The translations under genes were made by a program, and so were the position numbers. Positions 11,167-12,353 of a DNA stretch of 12,353 bases are shown here, piece by piece. The notes under the pieces are model-generated. The model saw only the letters and a list, made by a program, of their open reading frames with translations. It ran no database searches and had not been told where the DNA came from. Location of the stretch: the NCBI GenBank assembly GCA_020832965.1, contig JAJHRM010000054.1, forward strand, positions 1-12,353. The letters are read 5' to 3'. Numbering within the stretch: position 1 is the stretch's first letter; every line of letters begins with the position of its first letter. The stretch is from Thermofilum sp. (GTDB lineage Archaea > Thermoproteota > Thermoprotei > Thermofilales > Thermofilaceae).

Positions 11167-12353
11167 TTAAGTCTTCTGCGTGGATGCTTTAGTTTCGCTG
11201 ACCAGCTTTGCGAGGTCAACTAGCTCGTCGGGACCAAGGGTCTCCGCGCCCTCTACTTCTGGAGGCTTTTCTTTCAGGCTTACGAGTCCCGCGTGGGGTA
11301 TCCTTAGGGAGTGTATCCTTTCAACTGCTCTCCTGGCCTCGTTTCGCTCGATGCAGCCGATCTTTACCTCGTAGCCGGCGATCGGCTTTCTAGCTTTCAG
11401 CACAACCACGTCAACGTCTCCGCGCGGTGAGACGTGAAACCCGGGGACGCCCGAGTATCGCTCAGCCAGCAATTCGGCGATGCAGGTTTCTGCCTCTCTG
11501 CCTAGTGCCGTGTTTGCTGCCTCTGGGGTTGCTGGGTAGCCCTCACTCACAGAGAATTTTTGGTCCAGGTAGTAGACTAGCGACAGCAGTGATGAGGAGT
11601 GCCTGTAGTAGGCTTTCGCCCCTCCAGATCTCCAAACCTTTAATTTCCTGGCTAAACCCATTTTCACCATTCGCTCAAGTATACCCACAACCGCGGGTGC
11701 TCCACCCTCCAGGAGCCCCCTAGGAGCTAAGGCGCCTGCGATTTCGGCTGGCTTCCAGTAGCCCTCAGCTAGCAACCTCAGCACGGCTTCGTACAGCGTG
11801 GTGAGCCTCCTCTCCTCCTCTACGAACACCTCTCCAACCAGACCTGTGCTCGCGATCGCCAGCCTCCCGGCGTTTTCAGCAATGAAAACCGCAGGGGGCA
11901 GGCTTAGGTCAACAAAGGGGACAATCCATGGATCCCTAACAATTATTCCCCAAAGCAGTGCTTTTTCAGGACCCAGCCTTTCCACAAGAGAAGAAACTGC
12001 ATCCGCATAGCTTACAACATCGACCCGGAGAGGATTCACCAGGCCCAGTAGGGGGCTCCTCCTAGAAAAAACCTTCTCAACAACGCCAAAACTCGACCCA
12101 GAAAGCACGAGCCTGCCTAAAGGGTGCGCAAGGGCCAGCATGTCCCAGTAGTTTTCAGGAAGCCTCTGAAACTCATCAATGACTACGCACTCCCCCCTTC
12201 TGAGGGCATCTACGACACGCTGAAGCCCCTCCTCTAAACCGGTCTTCTCGATGCCCCCGTCGCTTTCAAGAAAAATCTCTCTAGACCTCGTTACAGTTGC
12301 ATAGATGCTCCACGAAAGCTCCCTTCTAAGCAGAAAAGTTTTACCAACCTTTC
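11167..12353 (-). CDS. Archaeal P-loop ATPase fused to a PD-(D/E)XK nuclease domain (5' end outside window)
   Basis: The frame enters from the right edge, so the N-terminus is missing; 394 residues are visible. It opens within Walker A (KVGKTFLLRR) and has Walker B at 54-62 (ECVVIDEFQR, Asp59-Glu60), followed by the sensor strand LVLSGSSFGVVEK (81-93). A helical lid and winged-helix region (about 185-250) follow. The C-terminal DUF234-like part shows a nuclease core: ALGREAETCIAELL (Glu286), GDVDVVVL (Asp312/Asp314) and YEVK (Glu328, Lys330), the E...D...E-x-K signature. These PF01637/PF03008 proteins are abundant and variable in archaea and often look like selfish or plasmid-derived genes; their role is not settled. 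The stop lies 26 bp before the downstream glycosylase ATG. An internal ATG at 12141 would miss both Walker motifs and is not a real start. Confidence 0.85.
   Translation of the reverse strand, partial: KVGKTFLLRRELSWSIYATVTRSREIFLESDGGIEKTGLEEGLQRVVDALRRGECVVIDEFQRLPENYWDMLALAHPLGRLVLSGSSFGVVEKVFSRRSPLLGLVNPLRVDVVSYADAVSSLVERLGPEKALLWGIIVRDPWIVPFVDLSLPPAVFIAENAGRLAIASTGLVGEVFVEEERRLTTLYEAVLRLLAEGYWKPAEIAGALAPRGLLEGGAPAVVGILERMVKMGLARKLKVWRSGGAKAYYRHSSSLLSLVYYLDQKFSVSEGYPATPEAANTALGREAETCIAELLAERYSGVPGFHVSPRGDVDVVVLKARKPIAGYEVKIGCIERNEARRAVERIHSLRIPHAGLVSLKEKPPEVEGAETLGPDELVDLAKLVSETKASTQKT

Noticed and set aside
1..12353. CRISPR array, tRNA, rRNA, insertion sequence or replication origin
   Set aside because: No spaced direct repeats, no T-loop plus acceptor-stem combination outside coding sequence, and no transposase motif or terminal inverted repeats were seen by eye.

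Overview
The window reads as chromosomal DNA of a hyperthermophilic archaeon, most likely a Thermoproteota (crenarchaeal) lineage such as the Thermofilales/Thermoproteales. The evidence is gene content (an Alba chromatin protein, a MIG-type mismatch glycosylase, a DUF234-type archaeal ATPase, many ribbon-helix-helix proteins), archaeal TATA boxes about 26 nt upstream of start codons (leaderless transcripts), and archaeal Shine-Dalgarno sites in front of the other genes. No rRNA, tRNA, CRISPR array or complete insertion sequence was found.

Layout. 1-181 is the tail of an unidentified gene. 293-1120 encodes a secreted-then-anchored protein with a cytoplasmic winged-helix domain, probably a transmembrane one-component regulator. 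1326-1616 is an Alba paralog in which one of the two conserved lysines is Glu. 1690-2259 (flavin reductase-like split barrel) diverges from 2317-3045 (coiled coil plus RHH) across a shared promoter that contains a 14-bp palindrome. 3320-4060 is an HTH-phosphoribosyltransferase fusion whose PRPP loop has lost its acidic pair. 4181-4990 (CinA/COG1058 family) diverges from 5064-5540 (GNAT acetyltransferase), again across one shared TATA box, and a CPBP membrane protease follows at 5621-6499.

6500-8105 is a mosaic accessory stretch. It holds a gene remnant without a start, an AT-rich patch with a small frame-disrupted ORF, an unrecognised helical protein (7162-7638), a mini RHH antitoxin-like gene whose only plausible start is ATA (7719-7859), and a DUF2283 gene (7842-8105). 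The DUF2283 gene lies 5 nt behind a nucleoside phosphorylase (8111-8887).

The most interesting unit is 8938-10406. A RHH-domain protein overlaps an AbiEii-like nucleotidyltransferase, and a perfect 17-bp palindrome sits between the TATA box and the start codon of the first gene. This is the architecture of an autoregulated AbiE-like toxin-antitoxin pair, but with a RHH protein of unknown C-terminal domain in the antitoxin position. The same AATACATT core lies in the palindrome of the other RHH gene at 2317. The window closes with a leftward pair: an archaeal ATPase fused to a PD-(D/E)XK nuclease (11167 to beyond the right edge) followed by a MIG-type T/U:G mismatch glycosylase (10526-11140).
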